From contig OMWY01000004.1 of NCBI GenBank assembly GCA_900314885.1, positions 49,886-113,885 on the forward strand: a DNA stretch of 64,000 nucleotides, given 5' to 3'. How positions within the stretch are numbered: position 1 is the first letter of the stretch; the number at the start of each line of letters is the position of its first letter. Origin of the DNA: an uncultured Eubacteriales bacterium. GTDB lineage: Bacteria > Bacillota > Clostridia > Lachnospirales > Lachnospiraceae. This document shows, piece by piece, positions 61,273 to 64,000 of this stretch. The position numbers and the translations under genes were made by a program. The notes under the pieces are model-generated. The model ran no database searches. It saw only the letters and a list, made by a program, of their open reading frames with translations, and had not been told where the DNA came from.

Positions 61273-62754
61273 ATGGCAATTAAGAAGGGCTTTGAAGCTG
61301 AAGGAAAAGTTGTAAGAAGAGATTTCCCCGATAAGGGCATTATATTTCTTCCTGAATCCGATAAATACGTTGTGGTAAAGGGCGGAATTCCCGGACAGAC
61401 TGTAAAGTACAGAATTCTGAAATCACGGAATGGTCATTATGAGGCTATGATACTTGATGTCGTTAAGAAGAGTCCTCTTGAAAATGAGCCGCCTGTCTGT
61501 AAGAATTTCGGAGTCTGTGGAGGATGCGACTACCAGACCCTCCCTTACATGCTCCAGCTTGACATGAAGAAGAACCAGTTAAACAAGATATTTGATCCCG
61601 TTATTACTGAGGAATATATCTTTGATGGTATAGTGCCCGCGCCTAAGAGGTGGGAGACGAGGAACAAGATGGAGTACGCCTTTGGTGATGCTTACCTTGG
61701 TGGCCCGCTCTCACTTGGCCTTCACAAGAAGAGGCATTTCTATGATATCCTCTACACCGATGACTGCAGGATAGTAAATGATGATTTTAACAAGATACTG
61801 GCGGCTGTTTTTGATGTAGTAAATACTACCGGACTGTCATTTTATAATAAAATGATGCACAGGGGGTACCTCCGCCACTTGCTTATCAGAAGAGCGGAGA
61901 GCACAGGGGAAATTCTTGTGGTGCTTGAAACCTCATCTGATTTTATTACAGAGGAAGAAAAGGACTGTTTTAAATGTGACAGCCTAAAGGACTTCCTCGC
62001 TGGGCCAAATGCTAATTATAATAAGGAGGCTCCTGTCTCGGATGAAGAGAGAGCTATATTATCTTCCATAGGAGAGAAGCTTTTATCACTTGCCCTTGAA
62101 GGGAAAATAGCGGGCTTCCTGCACTTTATCAATAACAAGGAGAGTGATGACGTTAAGGCAGAGAGGTCTGAAGTACTGTATGGACAGGATTATATAGAAG
62201 AAAGGCTACTCGGTCTTACATTTAAGATCACTCCATTTTCCTTCTTCCAGACAAATACAAGCGGAGCAGAGGTGCTTTACTCAAAGATCCGAGACTACGT
62301 CGGTGATCGGAAGGATAAAGTTGTCTTTGACCTCTATTCAGGCACCGGAACCATAGGGCAGATCCTGGCTCCGGTCGCAAAGAAGGTAATAGGTATAGAA
62401 ATCGTATCGGAGGCTGTTGACGCTGCGAATGAAAACGCTAAGCAAAACGGCCTTGGTAATACAGAATTTATAGCGGGAGACGTATCCGAAATGCTTGACA
62501 GCATTTCAGAGAAACCGGACTTCATAGTCCTTGATCCGCCTCGTGACGGGGTAGCGCCTAAGGCCCTCGCTAAGATATTAAAATATGACGTGCCCGAGAT
62601 TATTTATGTCGCCTGCAAGCCGACAAGCCTTGCGAGAGATATTCCCGTATTCCACGAAAACGGTTACACCGTAAAACGGATGTGCTACGTCGATATGTTC
62701 CCTAACACTGTTCACGTCGAGACGGTAGTATTGATGTCACGAGTTCAGAAGTAA
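61273..62754 (+). CDS. 23S rRNA (uracil-5-)-methyltransferase, RumA/RlmCD type
   Basis: A 493-aa RNA m5U methyltransferase. The N-terminal TRAM-like region precedes an iron-sulfur motif CKNFGVCGGCDYQ. FFQTN, the SAM site DLYSGTGTIGQ, VLDPPRDG and the catalytic cysteine in YVACKPTSLARD are present. It modifies uridines of 23S rRNA (or tRNA) using SAM; the specific position cannot be read from sequence. GAAAGGAAA precedes the ATG. The downstream region changes character. Confidence 0.9.
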   Translation: MAIKKGFEAEGKVVRRDFPDKGIIFLPESDKYVVVKGGIPGQTVKYRILKSRNGHYEAMILDVVKKSPLENEPPVCKNFGVCGGCDYQTLPYMLQLDMKKNQLNKIFDPVITEEYIFDGIVPAPKRWETRNKMEYAFGDAYLGGPLSLGLHKKRHFYDILYTDDCRIVNDDFNKILAAVFDVVNTTGLSFYNKMMHRGYLRHLLIRRAESTGEILVVLETSSDFITEEEKDCFKCDSLKDFLAGPNANYNKEAPVSDEERAILSSIGEKLLSLALEGKIAGFLHFINNKESDDVKAERSEVLYGQDYIEERLLGLTFKITPFSFFQTNTSGAEVLYSKIRDYVGDRKDKVVFDLYSGTGTIGQILAPVAKKVIGIEIVSEAVDAANENAKQNGLGNTEFIAGDVSEMLDSISEKPDFIVLDPPRDGVAPKALAKILKYDVPEIIYVACKPTSLARDIPVFHENGYTVKRMCYVDMFPNTVHVETVVLMSRVQK

Positions 62755-62810
62755 GGCGCGAAAAAGTGCTTGATTAACGGGCTTTTCTGGCATATGACCT
62801 TCAGCGGTGA

Positions 62811-62839
62811 GGAGCGGAAATAACCGCAAAAACCGCTCC
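62811..62839. repeat. Hairpin at the start of the accessory-looking end
   Basis: GGAGCGG (62811-62817) pairs with CCGCTCC (62833-62839); an inner GCGG/CCGC alternative also exists. No U-run follows. Confidence 0.35.
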
Positions 62840-62870
62840 GACAGAACATATCAAAGGAAATGTGCGGAGA

Positions 62871-62954
62871 GTTGAGTTGCCGGTTTAGATGTCGCAGGGT
62901 TGAGTTAGTGATATAGATGTTTTTATGATAGGGTTGAAGTTGTGATTTAGATGT
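62871..62954. repeat. Three degenerate 22-bp direct repeats
   Basis: Copies at 62871-62892, 62899-62920 and 62933-62954 share GTTGA(A)GTT...GATWTAGATGT and are spaced 28 and 34 bp start to start. They lie immediately upstream of the acetyltransferase gene. They are too few and too diverged for a CRISPR array; a protein-binding array or mobile-element end is possible. Confidence 0.55.
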
Positions 62955-62979
62955 CAGCGACTGTAGGAGGCGTTTATTT

Positions 62980-63726
62980 ATGGAATACATCAGAGTAACA
63001 AAAGAAAATCTGGAAAAGGAGCATATCTGCTGCGCCATTTCAAATAACAATGACGTACAGGTTTCTTCCAAAAAGGCATGGCTTTTGGATCGGTTCGATG
63101 AGGGAATGGTGTTTTTGAAAAGCGTGGAACGCGGTAAGTGCTTCATTGAGTATATCCCTGCTGAAAATGCATGGAATCCGATAGATGCAGACGGGTATAT
63201 GTATATCGACTGTCTGTGGGTCTCCGGCTCTTTCAAGGGACACGGATACTCCAATGATCTGCTCGGTGTTTGCATTGAGGAAAGCAAGAGCAAAGGAAAA
63301 CAGGGACTTTGCATTCTTTCATCAGCTAAGAAAAAGCCTTTCCTTGCCGATCCGAAGTTCCTGAAATACAAAGGGTTTACCGTAAGTGACGAGGCTGATA
63401 ACGGTATTCAATTGTGGTATTTGCCATTCTCTGCTGACGCTCACCAGCCTAAGTTCAAGGACTGTGCTAAGCATCCTCATGTTGATGAATCATGTTATGT
63501 TCTGTACTATACCAGCCAGTGTCCGTTCAATGCAAAGTATGTTCCGATTGTAGAGCAAACGGCAAAAGAAAACGGCATACCGTTCAAGGCGGTCCATATT
63601 GAGAGTAAGGAACAGGCACAGAACGCTCCCACACCGATTACGACATATGCACTGTTTTTCAACGGAGAATATCTGACGAATGAACAGATGAATGACACTA
63701 AGTTTTTGAAGCTGGTATCAAAATAA
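62980..63726 (+). CDS. YoaP-like GNAT acetyltransferase with thioredoxin-like tail
   Basis: A 248-aa protein. The N-terminal ~150 residues are a GNAT fold: MYIDCLWVSGSFKGHGYSNDL contains the acetyl-CoA loop (V-x-G-x-x-x-G-H-G-Y). The C-terminal ~85 residues (ESCYVLYYTSQCPFNAKYVPI) match the YoaP-type thioredoxin-like extension, with only one Cys of the usual CXXC. The substrate is unknown. Codon choice (more TTT, GCA, CGG) differs from the genes to the left, suggesting separate ancestry. TAGGAGGCG precedes the ATG. Confidence 0.75.
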   Translation: MEYIRVTKENLEKEHICCAISNNNDVQVSSKKAWLLDRFDEGMVFLKSVERGKCFIEYIPAENAWNPIDADGYMYIDCLWVSGSFKGHGYSNDLLGVCIEESKSKGKQGLCILSSAKKKPFLADPKFLKYKGFTVSDEADNGIQLWYLPFSADAHQPKFKDCAKHPHVDESCYVLYYTSQCPFNAKYVPIVEQTAKENGIPFKAVHIESKEQAQNAPTPITTYALFFNGEYLTNEQMNDTKFLKLVSK

Positions 63727-63881
63727 CAGATACACCAAGGCTCCCACACTGCCATCATCGGCGGCGGGGAGCGCGTTTTACAGGACTCAACCAGCGGTAG
63801 AGTTGCAGGAAATCAACCTACGGTTCGTGTAAAAATAAGATGATACCGGCTATGCTTGAGTCATGAAAGGAGGTGCCCGAT

Positions 63882-64000
63882 ATGGATCAAATCAAAATTG
63901 GAAAATTCATAGCATTCTGCAGGAAGGAACAGGGCATGACTCAGGCAGTCCTTGCTGAGAAGCTCGGAATCAGTGACCGGGCGATATCAAAATGGGAGAC
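63882..64000 (+). CDS. XRE-family HTH regulator, N-terminal part
   Basis: The frame opens at ATG 63882 after AAAGGAGGTG and runs off the right edge. The 39 visible residues include IGKFIAFCRKEQGMTQAVLA and KLGISDRAISKWE, the classic XRE/Cro-CI helix-turn-helix. It may be a solitary regulator or the control gene of a mobile element. The 155-bp gap before it (63727-63881) shows no convincing gene. Confidence 0.85.
   Translation, partial: MDQIKIGKFIAFCRKEQGMTQAVLAEKLGISDRAISKWE

Noticed and set aside
62871..62954. CRISPR array
   Set aside because: Only three imperfect 22-bp repeats with 6- and 12-bp spacers and no cas genes.
63727..63881. Possible remnant coding sequence before the XRE gene
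   Set aside because: No frame gave a recognisable protein; stops occur in all frames within short distances.

Overview
The window looks like a chromosome segment of a strictly anaerobic, low-to-mid GC Firmicute, most likely a Lachnospiraceae-type gut or rumen Clostridium relative. The evidence is a PolC-type replicase, an FtsEX/M23 cell-wall module, AddAB instead of RecBCD, RNase Y, an anaerobic ribonucleotide reductase, many four-iron ferredoxin proteins, near-consensus SigA promoters (TTGACA-N17-TATAAT class) and the small protein families DUF1836 and YerC/TrpR-like. This is inferred from gene content and sequence style. No rRNA or tRNA gene, CRISPR array or intact insertion sequence was seen.

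Layout. 1-13 kb: 3' end of polC, a CdaR/PucR-type regulator, ftsE-ftsX-M23 hydrolase-S41 protease, type-2-like ileS, a chemoreceptor gene broken by an internal deletion, and birA. 13.2-17 kb: a TetR regulator with an unusually symmetric divergent promoter, then a three-gene ABC importer of the TrpXYZ-like class. 17-29 kb: a small-protein gene with a possible structured leader, then the centrepiece: fumC, hdrB, hdrC, hdrA, flxD, flxC, flxB, flxA, a soluble FrdB-like protein, FrdA, and an LDH-fold dehydrogenase carrying the malate-specific arginine. 29-36 kb: HD-domain protein, rny, a membrane EAL protein, trmO, nrdD. 36.5-48 kb: a probable long operon nadE-addB-addA-hisA (eukaryotic type)-methyltransferase-hslO. 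48-54 kb: secreted Ig-like protein, a 91-aa protein plus hypB, two minus-strand membrane genes, and a multiply deleted [FeFe]-hydrogenase/chemoreceptor fusion remnant. 54-58 kb: argG-argH-argF and a glycerophosphodiesterase, with a promoter and an ARG-box-like palindrome. 58-64 kb: small accessory proteins, a repeat-bearing lipoprotein, DUF1836, a YerC-like repressor, an rRNA uracil methyltransferase, then a compositionally different end with short repeats, a YoaP-like acetyltransferase and the start of an XRE regulator.

How the genes work together. The 17.7-29 kb block encodes oxaloacetate to malate (LDH-fold Mdh), malate to fumarate (FumC) and fumarate to succinate (FrdA plus FrdB-like), interleaved with a complete HdrABC-FlxABCD set. 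HdrABC-FlxABCD is known from sulfate reducers as an NADH-oxidising, ferredoxin-reducing, flavin-bifurcating complex. The fumarate reductase here has no membrane anchor, and its iron-sulfur subunit has two CX2CX2CX3C clusters rather than the quinone-type set. The simplest reading is a soluble NADH-driven fumarate reductase whose excess free energy is stored as reduced ferredoxin. That coupling is inference; the gene content and motifs are visible directly. It is the best candidate here for an undescribed system.
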